NCBI RefSeq assembly: GCF_002028425.1
Contig: NZ_CP020042.1
Coordinates: forward strand, 2,914,001-2,978,000
Origin: Streptomyces katrae
GTDB taxonomy: Bacteria > Actinomycetota > Actinomycetes > Streptomycetales > Streptomycetaceae
Direction: 5' to 3'
DNA length: 64,000 nucleotides
Below are positions 35,663 through 44,171 of the stretch, piece after piece (the stretch's first letter is position 1; each line of letters opens with the position of its first letter). Below the pieces are notes generated by a model. It did no database searches. It saw only the letters and a program-made list of their open reading frames with translations, and had not been told where the DNA came from. A program made the translations under genes and the position numbers.

Positions 35663-35695
35663 AGGGCCAGCACAGCGGGTAGCTGTGCTGGCCCT
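35663..35695 (+). terminator. Rho-independent terminator after the EEP gene
   Basis: A 14-bp perfect stem AGGGCCAGCACAGC / GCTGTGCTGGCCCT with a 5-base loop, followed by TGGCTGTG. It starts 8 bp after the stop codon. Confidence 0.85.
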
Positions 35696-35880
35696 TGGCT
35701 GTGCGTGTTCAACCGCGTCAGCTCGACTTCTTGTCGGGCCGTGGCCGCCAGTGTTCGATGGATGGACCAGTTCCGCCACCGAGAGATGTGCCGCGACGCA
35801 CGGGAGGCGGAACGTTCGGTGTATGAGGACCGCCTCGCCGAGGGGCGAGTAGAGCTCATCATGGCCTCTAGGATCACGGC

Positions 35881-36639
35881 CTATCCCGGGGGCTTCAGGC
35901 AGTAGCGGGCGTAGTAGTAATAGGCCCGGGTGTCCTCCGATGTGACGTGGCCGCCCTTCAGGAAGCCCGCGATCTCCGTAGCCTTCGCATAGGTACCTTG
36001 TGTGTATTTCGCCCAGCTGATGAGCGTATTCAAGGAGGGGAGGACCCAGTGCTGGCGAAGGATCGACTCAGCCTTGCCCTGGACAGCCTCCAGTGTGCCG
36101 CCCACGTGGTCATAGCTCTCGGTGCTTTCCCCGTTTTTTTGCTTCTGACTGTTCGACAGTAGGCTCCACGCTTCGCTGCACGCGACGTCCTCGATGACCT
36201 CTGCCGCGGCCTTGTCCATGTCAGTCAGCAGCTGCGACCACGTGGTGGGGTCGGTACTGCCCTGGCCGATGATGGCGGCGTTCGTCACCGCCGCGGCGTC
36301 GGCCTCCCGGGTCGAACCCGTTCGGATCACGTCCATTCGGTTCGCCAGGGCCTGCGCTTGGACGATGGCGGCCGAGACCTCCTCCGGCGGGTCCTTGGGT
36401 GCTGTCGACAGGAGTTCGTCCAGGCTCCTCTTCTGCGTGCCCAACTCAGTTAGCTCGCCGGGGTGGTACGTCTCGGTGAGGTTCTTGGCCCGGGGGAAGA
36501 CGCTCTGGTAACGGGCAAGCCATTCAGCAACGGCAGACCCGCCTTTGCTTGCGCCTCCACCGCCGCAGCCAGTGGTCAGAGCACCCACGCAGAAGAGGGA
36601 TGCCACAAGAAGAATGAGGAAGCGAGGTAGGTGGAACAT
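35881..36639 (-). CDS. Predicted lipoprotein of unknown function
   Basis: 252 residues from ATG 36639 (GAGGGAGACCTC upstream). The signal sequence FHLPRFLILLVASLFCVGAL ends in a lipobox (LTTGC) followed by a Gly-rich tether. The mature part is helical and rich in Ala/Glu/Gln, with one Cys pair possible (ACSEAW and the near-terminal YCLKPPG). No known domain is recognised. A lipoprotein among element cargo may act in surface exclusion, by analogy only. It stands alone, convergent with the EEP gene. Confidence 0.75.
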   Translation of the reverse strand: MFHLPRFLILLVASLFCVGALTTGCGGGGASKGGSAVAEWLARYQSVFPRAKNLTETYHPGELTELGTQKRSLDELLSTAPKDPPEEVSAAIVQAQALANRMDVIRTGSTREADAAAVTNAAIIGQGSTDPTTWSQLLTDMDKAAAEVIEDVACSEAWSLLSNSQKQKNGESTESYDHVGGTLEAVQGKAESILRQHWVLPSLNTLISWAKYTQGTYAKATEIAGFLKGGHVTSEDTRAYYYYARYCLKPPG

Positions 36640-37025
36640 GAGGTCTCCCTCTGGGGCCACCGAAGGTACTTCCACCTCTCAGCGTACGCTCGCAGCCGTC
36701 GCCAGGCCTGATGAGGCGGCCGGGGCGCATCTCACATGTGTGTAGGTAGCCCGGCCTCGTCACCTATATCCCATTCAGCGATGTTCACGGCGAGACCCTT
36801 TGAGCGCTCGTGATCGTGATCGCGTTCCTGGCGGTGGCAGACATCGCCGTCCGCGGCGATGCGCCGACCCTGCACAACCTGCTGGGGTACGTCTGTTGTG
36901 CGGGGCCGACGAGGCCCCGCACGCTCAACGTCCATGCACAGTCGCTACCTTGACGGCTTTCTGATCGCCACGGACGTTCAGTTGCACTCCCTCCTCAAGG
37001 ACGGTGGAAGTACAGAGAAACGTGC
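36640..37025. other. 386-bp intergenic region
   Basis: It lies between the lipoprotein start and the stop of the WbqC-like gene. An inverted GTTGCACT (36978) and GGAAGTACA (37006) resemble the AAGTRCAAC motif found elsewhere in the element, but incompletely. No RNA gene is seen, and short frames here lack coding bias. It must hold the lipoprotein promoter. Confidence 0.4.
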
Positions 37026-37826
37026 TCAGGCGGCCGGCTCCAGTGTGGCCTGGGCCGCGGCGACGGCCCGCAGCTGCCTCGCCAGGACGGTTGGGCCGAG
37101 CGTCGCCAGGGCCCACAGGGCACTGACCTGTCGGCCGGAGCCCCAGATCCCGCCGGGTGGGGTCAGGAACGGGATGACGGCCAGACCCTGGGCCGCGAAC
37201 GGGGCCGAGTCGAGGTATTTCATGCCGCCGGTTCCGCACAGATATGAGCGGGCACCGATGGCGGCGGCGAGGTCGGCGAGCCGTTGGGACCGGCCGGGCC
37301 GGGCCGTCAGGTCGCTACTGCGGAGGATCTGACCCTTCCAGCCGAGGAGGCCCAGGAGGGTCCGGGCAGAGGTTTCAGCGACGACAGCGGTCCGGCCGCT
37401 ACCGAATGCGGTCGCCACTGGCTCCAGGGATTGGGCGAGGGCGGGCCAGTGCAAGCTGGCTCCGTAGTACTGCCTCAGCATGGCCATGGTCCGGCGCCGG
37501 GCAAGGTCAGGGTCGACGATCAGAGCGTCTTGAACGATTGTCTGGTGGCCTCGGGGAAGGTGGGTGGGGATAGACATCCACCGCGACGCTGGCGCCTGCG
37601 GGACTCCCAGAGCGGCGAGGCGGGTGCGGTGCTGGTAGTCGCGGCGGGTGAACTGGACGTCGTCGAGGACGATCCAGGTGTCCGCCGCGAACAGCTTGGC
37701 CAGCGTGGTCAGCCGGGGGAACAGGTTGGGCTGGTGGATGGCACACAGCCCGCCCGGCGTGGGGAGGTCAGGAGCCGATGAGGCGGCTGGTGAAGCCGTC
37801 GCGGATGAGGGATTCGTACGCGTCAT
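37026..37826 (-). CDS. WbqC-like family protein
   Basis: 266 residues from ATG 37826, chosen for its GGAGG 6 bp upstream. It overlaps the YdcF-like gene by 59 bp. The N-terminal CAIHQPNLFPRLTTLAKLFAADTWIVLDDVQFTRRDYQHR is the family signature (HQPxxxP...DxVQF). YLCGTGGMKYLD supplies the second conserved block, as in WbqC proteins. These enzymes are linked to surface sugar or small-molecule biosynthesis, and their chemistry is uncertain. It ends the minus-strand arm of a divergent cluster (37026-42768) with a YdcF-like gene and an XRE regulator. Confidence 0.85.
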   Translation of the reverse strand: MTRTNPSSATASPAASSAPDLPTPGGLCAIHQPNLFPRLTTLAKLFAADTWIVLDDVQFTRRDYQHRTRLAALGVPQAPASRWMSIPTHLPRGHQTIVQDALIVDPDLARRRTMAMLRQYYGASLHWPALAQSLEPVATAFGSGRTAVVAETSARTLLGLLGWKGQILRSSDLTARPGRSQRLADLAAAIGARSYLCGTGGMKYLDSAPFAAQGLAVIPFLTPPGGIWGSGRQVSALWALATLGPTVLARQLRAVAAAQATLEPAA

Positions 37827-38436
37827 GCACGTCCTCCGGGACATCCTGGGCGATGGCGAACCCGTTCTTCGGATACTCGATCACCCGCTGGAGATCGCCA
37901 ACGAGCATGTCGAGGACAAGCTTCTCGTCGCCGATGCTCTTGAGGTAGTCGTCCAGCTCGAGCGGCTCCGAGGCACAGACAATCTCGACCTCGGGCCACA
38001 GCTTGCGGGCGGTGGCGAACGATCGCCTCTCCATATACGGCTTGGAGACCAACAGGACGGTCTTCGGCGTGATGCCGTTCCCGGCCAGGAGCTCGCGGCT
38101 GAGGGTGATGTTCTGGCCGGTGTTGGCGGCGTTCGGCTCGACGAGGATCGCGTCGTCGGGGACGCCGAGTTCGAGGGCGTGCTCGCGGAAGTGCACGGCC
38201 TCCCCGCGGGGGAAGCGGGCCCGGGTGGTGGGGCTGTTGCCACCGGTGAACACGACTACCGGGAACAGGCCGGCGTGATAGAGGTCCGCGGAGGCGGCGG
38301 CGACTCCGAGGTCGTGGCTGCCCAGTCCGATGGCGACATCCACTGGGGCCAGGTCGTGGCTCATCTGGTGGTAGTCCCAGATCAGCTTGGCCTTGCGCCA
38401 CTGGTCCTCGGTGATCGTCTGCTGGTTGTCCGTCAC
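37768..38436 (-). CDS. YdcF/DUF218-like protein
   Basis: 222 residues from GTG 38436 (GGGAG upstream). The DUF218 motifs are visible: VDVAIGLGSHDLGVAAASADLYHAGLFPVVVFTGGNS, then GEAVHFREHALELGVPDDAILVEPNAANTGQNITLSREL and VLLVSKPYMERRS. YdcF of E. coli binds S-adenosylmethionine, and related proteins act in envelope sugar metabolism. Here no membrane segment exists, so it is a cytoplasmic form. Tight overlap with the WbqC-like gene implies a joint function. An SAH-hydrolase-like protein in the opposite arm makes an SAM link attractive but unproven. Confidence 0.85.
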   Translation of the reverse strand: MTDNQQTITEDQWRKAKLIWDYHQMSHDLAPVDVAIGLGSHDLGVAAASADLYHAGLFPVVVFTGGNSPTTRARFPRGEAVHFREHALELGVPDDAILVEPNAANTGQNITLSRELLAGNGITPKTVLLVSKPYMERRSFATARKLWPEVEIVCASEPLELDDYLKSIGDEKLVLDMLVGDLQRVIEYPKNGFAIAQDVPEDVHDAYESLIRDGFTSRLIGS

Positions 38437-38452
38437 GCGATCTTCTCCCTGG

Positions 38453-39556
38453 TCACCGTCGTCGGGGGCCGGCGGCCCCCTCGCTCATGGCCCTGATTCC
38501 CTCGATGCTGGCCAGCTGGTGGCTGAGGCCGAACTGCCCGGCCAGTCTGGCCGCCTTGTCGAGGACGTGAAGACCATCATCGCGGGTGGCGGGATCGGAC
38601 AGCAGGATGTGCCCGTGGGCGGTTTCCAGGCGGACCCGCTGCATCGGAGCGTCGGTGGCGGCCGTGCTGCGGGCGATGCCGATGAAGTGCAGGGCCGACG
38701 TCAGGTCGCCGGCGCCGCGATGGGCCAAGGCGAGCTTCTGGTGGGCCACCGACCAGTCCTCGGGCTCGGCGAGATCCTCGAACTCCCGGGTCGCGGCGAG
38801 CATGACGCGCGAGGCATAGCTGTGGTTGCCGTCCTTGCTCAGGGCCGTTCCCACCCACAGCCGGGCACGGGCCCGGTCACGGCGGGAAAGCCGGTCGTCG
38901 ACGGCCAGGGATTCGTACTGCTGGGCCGCGATCTCCAGCCTCCCCGACATCTCCGCGACCACTGCGAGAGACAAGTCGAGCTGGGCGACCCGGCGAGGAA
39001 TGTCCAACTGCCCGAACAGAGACTTCGCCGAGGCATAGGAGTACTGGGCCGACAGCGGGCCGATCACGGCCCCCCGGTCGCGCTGGAGATCACCCAGCAG
39101 GGCGGTTGAGCGGGCGAACAGATACAGGCCCTTGTCATCGAGAGCGGTCGGCTTGAACCGTCCGAGCCAGCGGCGGATGAGACTCTCGGCGAAGGTGAAG
39201 TCCTGCCGGGACAGGGCCACCACGGCCCGGTCGAGATCGTCGGTCCACGACTCGTACTCCCAGGCCAGCGGCCCGCTGACGGTCACCCTGCGGGCACTGG
39301 CAGCGGAGGTGGTCCGGCTGGCTTCAGACAGGAACGTCTCGAAGCGGAGGTGGGCGGCGGCATCCGCGCGAGCCAGAGCGGTGTCCAAGATCGCCTGGGT
39401 GTCCTGGCGGGGCTCGGTCGCGGCCAGGAGCTTCTCCCACTTGGAGATCGTCCTGATGCCGATGCCGAGATGGCCGGCGAACGATCGGACGCTCAGCCGC
39501 AGCGCAAGACGCAGGGCACGGGCCTCCAGGCCGGTCCAGTGGTGCACGGTCGCCAC
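38453..39556 (-). CDS. XRE-type regulator with helical repeat domain
   Basis: 367 residues from GTG 39556, with GGGAG 7 bp upstream (earlier starts exist to 39619 but lack a site). The N-terminal HTH reads LRLALRLSVRSFAGHLGIGIRTISKWEKL, the common actinobacterial XRE form. The rest is a TPR-like helical solenoid (FAESLIRRWLGRFKPT, LDLSLAVVAEMSGRLEIAAQQYESLAV, VAHQKLALAHRGAGDLTSALHFIGIA). Such proteins pair with anti-sigma-like ATPases in Streptomyces (WhiJ/AbaA-like systems), and a HATPase lies in the opposite arm. It probably controls the divergent promoters at 39557-39711. Confidence 0.82.
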   Translation of the reverse strand: MATVHHWTGLEARALRLALRLSVRSFAGHLGIGIRTISKWEKLLAATEPRQDTQAILDTALARADAAAHLRFETFLSEASRTTSAASARRVTVSGPLAWEYESWTDDLDRAVVALSRQDFTFAESLIRRWLGRFKPTALDDKGLYLFARSTALLGDLQRDRGAVIGPLSAQYSYASAKSLFGQLDIPRRVAQLDLSLAVVAEMSGRLEIAAQQYESLAVDDRLSRRDRARARLWVGTALSKDGNHSYASRVMLAATREFEDLAEPEDWSVAHQKLALAHRGAGDLTSALHFIGIARSTAATDAPMQRVRLETAHGHILLSDPATRDDGLHVLDKAARLAGQFGLSHQLASIEGIRAMSEGAAGPRRR

Positions 39557-39611
39557 ACGTCGCTCCCTTCCTGCCGACATCGAAGCACGGCTCGCACGAG
39601 CGGGGGGACAC

Positions 39612-39631
39612 AAGTGCAACGGAAGTACAAC
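39612..39631. promoter_or_regulatory. Two AAGTRCAAC direct repeats, 11-bp period, in the divergent promoter
   Basis: AAGTGCAAC (39612-39620) and AAGTACAAC (39623-39631) lie one helical turn apart between the XRE gene and the resolvase-like gene. Copies of the same motif occur at 53881-53889 and 54883-54891, both before other element regulators, suggesting a shared element regulator. Confidence 0.5.
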
Positions 39632-39711
39632 AGGCGGTCATTTCCGCAGCGTTGAAGCAGGTCCAGGCTGAGCGATGACACCAACCGCCGGACCTTTGGA
39701 CGGACATCAGC

Positions 39712-40170
39712 ATGGAACCCCTCACCGAGCATCGCGGCGTCAGCGGGCCGGTCGTTTACGGCTACCTGCGGCTGGTCCGGGTCTCCCCGGCCCGCCAGAT
39801 GGCCCTGAACGAGGCTCTGGCCGAGTACTGCCGCCAGCACGAGCTGACGCTCTCGGGGGTGTTCACCGAACGAGATACCGGCAACGAGCCGTCGGCGGCG
39901 TTCACCGGCCTGATCGACGTCCTGGAACTGCCCGACACCTACGGCGTCGTCCTGCCCGCTGCCTCCCACCTGGGCCCCAAGGACATAGCCGCCCCGAGGC
40001 AGGCCCGGATCGCTGCGGCCGGCGCCCGGCTATTGCTGGTCCGAGGACCCGGCAGGCGCCGCCCGGCAGACCACGGCCCGACCGGACCGGGCCCGGCGTC
40101 GGTCCGCCGCCGCTTCGGCCCGGCTCCCACCCCAGCCCTAGACACCGAGACGCGAGGCCCCAATGCCTGA
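39712..40170 (+). CDS. Resolvase-fold protein, probably not a working recombinase
   Basis: 152 residues from ATG 39712. The N-terminal ~110 residues follow the serine-recombinase fold: VVYGYLRLVRVSPARQMALNEALAEYCRQHELTLSGVFTE, then LIDVLELPDTYGVVLPAASHLG, which replaces the active LDRLSR-type Arg block. A possible Ser is present but the catalytic arginines are missing. The C-terminus is a Pro/Arg-rich tail without a DNA-binding domain. It starts the plus arm of the divergent cluster and overlaps the HATPase by 8 bp. It is probably a regulator or regulator partner derived from a resolvase. Confidence 0.65.
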   Translation: MEPLTEHRGVSGPVVYGYLRLVRVSPARQMALNEALAEYCRQHELTLSGVFTERDTGNEPSAAFTGLIDVLELPDTYGVVLPAASHLGPKDIAAPRQARIAAAGARLLLVRGPGRRRPADHGPTGPGPASVRRRFGPAPTPALDTETRGPNA

Positions 40171-40585
40171 TGCGAAGCAGAAGTTCTTCGACCCGCGGCC
40201 CGAGTCGGTCGGCCTCGCTCGGGACTTCGCCGTCACCACCCTGAGTTCCTGGGGCCTCGACAGCCCTGCCGAGGACATCCGGCTCTGCGTCTCCGAGCTG
40301 GCCTCGAACGCTCTGGTCCACGGGAGTGACGCCGCGCACGGCTTCCTGGTGAGGCTGGACGCCGACGAGGATTTCGTACGCCTGGAAGTGCACGACAGCC
40401 GTCCCCGCCACCGCCGCGAACCCGAGATCTCGAATAAGGGCGAGACCGACATCGCTGGCCGGGGCCTACGGATCGTCGCAGTGCTCGCCGACGGCTGGGG
40501 CGTCGAGGATCGCAGGCCCTGCGGCAAGATCGTCTGGACGCGGTTCAAGGCGGGCCAGCCAGGCGGACAGGCCCGAGCGTGCTGA
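40163..40585 (+). CDS. HATPase_c anti-sigma-like protein (RsbW/SpoIIAB type)
   Basis: 140 residues from ATG 40163, which overlaps the preceding gene by 8 bp. The Bergerat ATP-binding motifs are clear: VSELASNALVHG (N-box), VRLEVHDSRP (G1) and GRGLRIVAVLADGWGVED (G2). This is the common Streptomyces single-domain ATPase that binds an anti-anti-sigma factor or DNA-binding partner. Its neighbour is an XRE regulator on the other strand, as in WhiJ-type systems. It overlaps the next gene by 7 bp, so this operon is tightly coupled. Confidence 0.88.
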   Translation: MPDAKQKFFDPRPESVGLARDFAVTTLSSWGLDSPAEDIRLCVSELASNALVHGSDAAHGFLVRLDADEDFVRLEVHDSRPRHRREPEISNKGETDIAGRGLRIVAVLADGWGVEDRRPCGKIVWTRFKAGQPGGQARAC

Positions 40586-41049
40586 CCCGCACCGTCCCGG
40601 ACACCGGGCTGCTGTCCTCACTCGGCGCCTGGACCTGGCCAGGCACTGCCCCGGACGGACGCCAGGTCGCCCACATACTTCTCGCCCACCGGCTCGGCCG
40701 GACCAGCCACGACACCCCCGAGGCGATCGAGGCCCGGATGCGGCAGCTCACTCAGATCCTGGGTGGCCTCGCCCGAGCCCAGGACTCCGTCCCCGACACC
40801 CAGGGCACCCTCGTGACCATCGGACCCCGGTCCCTGCTGAAGTTCCCCGGCGCCCGCTGGGGCCTGAGACTGCCGGCCCACCCCCAGTGGACCCGCTTGG
40901 TCCAGGACAGCGGCCGGGCCGCCCTGATCGTCGGCCTGGACCCGCTCACCCAGTCCGCCGACGCCGTCCGAGTTGACGCCTACCTCGACGCCGGGATCAC
41001 CGCCGACCGGCTGCTCTTCGGCTTCGCCCGAACCTCCCGCACCGCCTGA
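40579..41049 (+). CDS. Hypothetical protein of the divergent cargo cluster
   Basis: 156 residues from GTG 40579, overlapping the HATPase stop by 7 bp. The sequence has a clear start-like block (LLSSLGAWTWPGTAPDGRQVAHILLAH), a central VTIGPRSLLKFPGARWGLRLP and a final VRVDAYLDAGITADRLLFGF. It looks like a compact alpha/beta protein without membrane segment, Cys motif or known domain. Tight coupling to the HATPase suggests they share a pathway. Function unknown. Confidence 0.6.
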   Translation: MLTRTVPDTGLLSSLGAWTWPGTAPDGRQVAHILLAHRLGRTSHDTPEAIEARMRQLTQILGGLARAQDSVPDTQGTLVTIGPRSLLKFPGARWGLRLPAHPQWTRLVQDSGRAALIVGLDPLTQSADAVRVDAYLDAGITADRLLFGFARTSRTA

Positions 41050-41098
41050 ACCACCGGCCCCATGCACGGCCCCCATCTCGCCACGAGAGGTCACTGCC

Positions 41099-42220
41099 AT
41101 GGAAACGTTCGAACGCGCACGGCTGGACGCCTACTTCTCCAAGGTCGCGGCCCGGTTCACCCCGGACGAGCGGCCCGCGTCGTTGCTGGTCACGCACCTG
41201 TTGCCTGAGCGGCCGGCTTTCGTCCGGGCAGTCGCCCAGATGACCATGCTGAAGGCGGTGCTGCCCAAGCCCAAGTCCATCAGCACGGCTGCCCAGCGCG
41301 AGGTCGAGCACACCGTCCCGGTCGACGCCTTGACCCGCGAGCTGTTCACCAACCCCGACACCGCCCTGGACTACCTCGAATCCCGGGCCGGCGGCGAGGC
41401 CCTCGCCCTGCTGGACGTCGGCGGCTACTTCGCCCCCACCCTTGAGGCGGTGGACAGCCGCTTCTCCGGTCGGCTTTCCGGGGTGATCGAGGACACCGAG
41501 AACGGCCACCGCCGCTACGAGGACCTCGACAAGCTGCCCTGCCCGGTCATCTCCGTCGCCCGGTCCCCACTGAAGGACCCCGAGGACTTCCTCGTCGGCC
41601 AGTCCGTCGTCTTCTCCACCGAGGCCGTCATCCGCGGATGCGGCGACATCCTCCACGGCCGCCCTGCCCTCGTGCTCGGCTTCGGCAAGCTCGGTTCGTC
41701 CATAGCCCGGCTCCTGCACGCCAAGGGAATCCAGGTCACCGTCTTCGACATCGACCCCGTCCGCCGCACCCAGGCCCTCTCTCAGGGCTTCACCGTCGCC
41801 CGGGACCGCGAAGCCGCCCTGACCGGCGCTGGCCTGGTGCTCTGCGCGACCGGCTCGATTTCCCTGCGGGGCGAGGACTTCGCCCACCTCCGCAACGGCG
41901 CCTACGTCGCCACCGTCACCAGCAGCGAGGACGAGCTGGATCTGAACGGACTTCCAGACGTCTATACCCGAACCACCGTCGGCGACCACGTCACCCGCTA
42001 CCAGACCACCGGCCATTACTTCTATCTGGCGAACGGTGGCAACGCCGTCAACTTCATCCACGGCGCCAGCGTTGGGCCGTTCATCTTCCTGATCCAGGCC
42101 GAGATCCTCGCCGCGATCAGGATGCTTACCCTCGGAGACCTCGCCCCCGGTATCCACGAGGTCCCCGCGGCCGACCGCGCCGCTATCGCGGCAACCTGGC
42201 TCAACTACTTCAACAGGTGA
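41099..42220 (+). CDS. Adenosylhomocysteinase-like NAD-binding protein
   Basis: 373 residues from ATG 41099 with GAGAGG upstream. The Rossmann motif is strong (ALVLGFGKLGSSIARLLHAKGIQVTVFDIDPVRRTQA), followed by CATGSISLRGEDFAHLRNGAYVATV and YYLANGGNAVNFIHG, blocks shared with S-adenosylhomocysteine hydrolases. The N-terminal substrate domain is shorter than in true SAH hydrolases (about 430-490 residues), and its key Cys/His residues are not obvious. It may act on SAH or a related nucleoside, or be a sensor. It lies 5 bp before a NUDIX gene in the same operon. Confidence 0.8.
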   Translation: METFERARLDAYFSKVAARFTPDERPASLLVTHLLPERPAFVRAVAQMTMLKAVLPKPKSISTAAQREVEHTVPVDALTRELFTNPDTALDYLESRAGGEALALLDVGGYFAPTLEAVDSRFSGRLSGVIEDTENGHRRYEDLDKLPCPVISVARSPLKDPEDFLVGQSVVFSTEAVIRGCGDILHGRPALVLGFGKLGSSIARLLHAKGIQVTVFDIDPVRRTQALSQGFTVARDREAALTGAGLVLCATGSISLRGEDFAHLRNGAYVATVTSSEDELDLNGLPDVYTRTTVGDHVTRYQTTGHYFYLANGGNAVNFIHGASVGPFIFLIQAEILAAIRMLTLGDLAPGIHEVPAADRAAIAATWLNYFNR

Positions 42221-42225
42221 TCACC

Positions 42226-42768
42226 ATGGCCATCACGGCAGACCACATCCGCACCACCTTGACCGCCTACCTCGACCAGCACCCGGAGGCCAAGCCCGAG
42301 CTCGACGTCGTCCTCGGCCTCCTCGACGACGGCGACGACCTCACCAGCCGCAAGGCCCTGCCCGGCCACGTCACCGCCGGAGCGATCCTCATCGGCGCCG
42401 ACCAGCGTGTCCTGCACATCCACCACCTCGCCACCGGCAAATGGCTCCTGCCCGGCGGCCACATCGAGCCCGGTGACAACACCCTCCTCCAGGCAGCCGG
42501 CCGTGAGCTCGCCGAGGAGACCGGCATCCCGCCCCACCTGGTCACCCCGTACGGCGAGACCCCCCTCCACATCGACGTCCACCCCATCGAGGCCAATCCC
42601 GCAAAGGACGAGCCCGCCCACCAGCACTTCGACTTCAGGTTCCTCTTCCGCACAACCGCCGACATCGGCAACCTCCAGACCGAAGAGGTCTCCGATGCCG
42701 CCTGGCGCGAGCTCGACACCATCAGCGATGACGACCTCCGCGACCGGATCGCCAAGGCGCTTCGCTGA
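42226..42768 (+). CDS. NUDIX hydrolase
   Basis: 180 residues from ATG 42226. The Nudix box is complete except that Asp replaces the first Glu: GGHIEPGDNTLLQAAGRELAEETGI (the REL-x-EE-x-G core is intact). It is preceded by VTAGAILIGADQRVLHIHHLATGKWLLPGG. The N-terminal ~45 residues are an extra helical segment. Nudix enzymes hydrolyse nucleoside diphosphate derivatives. Together with the SAH-hydrolase-like, YdcF-like and WbqC-like proteins, it points to nucleotide or nucleoside chemistry. It ends the operon, and a strong terminator follows. Confidence 0.9.
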   Translation: MAITADHIRTTLTAYLDQHPEAKPELDVVLGLLDDGDDLTSRKALPGHVTAGAILIGADQRVLHIHHLATGKWLLPGGHIEPGDNTLLQAAGRELAEETGIPPHLVTPYGETPLHIDVHPIEANPAKDEPAHQHFDFRFLFRTTADIGNLQTEEVSDAAWRELDTISDDDLRDRIAKALR

Positions 42769-42866
42769 CGCCTGACAGCTGGCCGTCCCTGCGATCTCCG
42801 TCTCCCCCAGTGTGGGGATATCGCCACCTCGGCTGCCGACAGTAGAACGCCTCGAACGTGAGTCCA

Positions 42867-42902
42867 AGAGAACCCCGGCAGCCAAGGCTGCCGGGGTTCT
42901 CT
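42867..42902 (+). terminator. Strong Rho-independent terminator after the NUDIX gene
   Basis: A 17-bp perfect stem, AGAGAACCCCGGCAGCC paired with GGCTGCCGGGGTTCTCT, with a 2-base (AA) loop. It ends the plus-strand operon and insulates it from the IS element. Confidence 0.9.
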
Positions 42903-43049
42903 CTTGCGGGCACGAAGGCGAAAGGTCGTTCATCAGGAGACACGCACCCGACTTAGCCGACTCACGGCCAGCCTATCCGAACTGGCTATCACCCTCTGGC
43001 TGCATCTCCTCCAGGCGGGGAACTGGGGAGGATGTAGCCCGAAAGCCTA

Positions 43050-44155
43050 TTGATCCGAAACGGTTGGGGTTCTGGGTCGTTGTAGTGGTGTGAGTGATCT
43101 GGTGGGGGACGCGCGGCACCTGTCGCCGACGGCGCAGGAAGCGTTGCGGCTGCGGGCGGTGGCCGCGCTGGTGGAGGGCCGCGACCGTGCGGAGGTTGCG
43201 GCGGTGTTCAAGGTCTCGCTGAAGGCGGTGGACGGCTGGTGGGCGAAATGGCTGGCCGGCGGGCGTGATGCGCTGACCGCTCGCCCGCGGGGCAAGCGCG
43301 TGGGCGAGCATCAGGTGCTGTCCGAGGCCGAGCAGGCGGCCCTTCGCCAGGCGGTACTCGATCACCGCCCTTGTGACCTTGGGTTATCCGGGCAGCTGTG
43401 GACGCGTGGCCAGGTCGGCGTACTGATCGCGAAGTTGTACCGGGTGCGGCTGACCGAGCCGGGGGTGGGCAAGTACCTCAAGCGGTGGGGGCTGTCGTTC
43501 CAGCGGCCCGACAAGCGGGCGGTCGAGCAGGACCCGGAGGGGGTGCGGGTCTGGCTGGAGGAGACCTGGCCGGCGATCCGCGCGAAGGCGAAGGCGGAGG
43601 GCGGCGAGGTCCTCTTCGCCGACCAGGTCGGCATCCGCTCCGACCAGGTCAGCGGCCGCACCTGGGGCGAGCGGGGCCGCACCCCGATCGTCCGGCGGAC
43701 CGGGAACCGGATCTCCGTGAACGCGATGTCGGCGATCAGCACGAAGGGCCGCATGCACTTCATGGTGTTCACCGAGAGCTTCGACGCGAACGTGATGTGC
43801 CGGTTCCTCGACCGCCTCGCCGGCCACTTCGACCGCAAGATCCACCTCGTGGTGGACCGGCATTCAGCCCACCGGTCCCGCACGGTCCGCGACTGGCTGG
43901 CCGATCACGCCGACCAGGTCGAGCTGCACTTCCTGCCGTCGTATTCGCCCGAACTCAACCCCGACGAGCTCGTCAACGCAGACCTCAAACGGAGCCTTCC
44001 CGCGAGCAGCAAAGCCCGTACCCAGGCCCAACTCGCCAGCGAGACACGACGGTTCTTCCACCGCCGTCAGCGCCAGCCGCACATCGTCCGCGGCTACTTC
44101 CACGGCCCGCACGTCCGCTACACCCTCGAAGAGAACCCTTTGAGTTTCTGATCAA
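43050..44155 (+). mobile_element. IS630-family insertion sequence, about 1.1 kb
   Basis: Terminal inverted repeats start TTGATC-GAAAC at 43050 and match the reverse complement ending at 44155 (GTTTCTGATCAA), with GGGTTCT as a further shared inner block. A TA dinucleotide flanks each end (43048-43049 and 44156-44157), as expected from TA target duplication. It carries one intact transposase gene. It lies between the NUDIX operon and the serine recombinase gene and breaks no recognisable gene. Confidence 0.85.
43090..44151 (+). CDS. IS630-family transposase
   Basis: 353 residues from GTG 43090. The N-terminal HTH (VAALVEGRDRAEVAAVFKVSLKAVDGWWAKWLAGG) precedes a second winged helix (WTRGQVGVLIAKLYRVRLTEPGVGKYLKRWGL). 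The DDE catalytic triad is visible: LFADQVGI, HLVVDRHSAH and SPELNPDELVNADLKR. The length and blocks match intact IS630/Tc1-like enzymes from Streptomyces. No frameshift is present, so the element may be active. Confidence 0.95.
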   Translation: MSDLVGDARHLSPTAQEALRLRAVAALVEGRDRAEVAAVFKVSLKAVDGWWAKWLAGGRDALTARPRGKRVGEHQVLSEAEQAALRQAVLDHRPCDLGLSGQLWTRGQVGVLIAKLYRVRLTEPGVGKYLKRWGLSFQRPDKRAVEQDPEGVRVWLEETWPAIRAKAKAEGGEVLFADQVGIRSDQVSGRTWGERGRTPIVRRTGNRISVNAMSAISTKGRMHFMVFTESFDANVMCRFLDRLAGHFDRKIHLVVDRHSAHRSRTVRDWLADHADQVELHFLPSYSPELNPDELVNADLKRSLPASSKARTQAQLASETRRFFHRRQRQPHIVRGYFHGPHVRYTLEENPLSF

Positions 44156-44171
44156 TAATTAGCCATTGACA

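Noticed and set aside
35705..35905. Short plus-strand frame after the EEP terminator
   Set aside because: It has no ribosome site or coding bias, lies in the gap between two convergent genes and overlaps the end of the lipoprotein gene.
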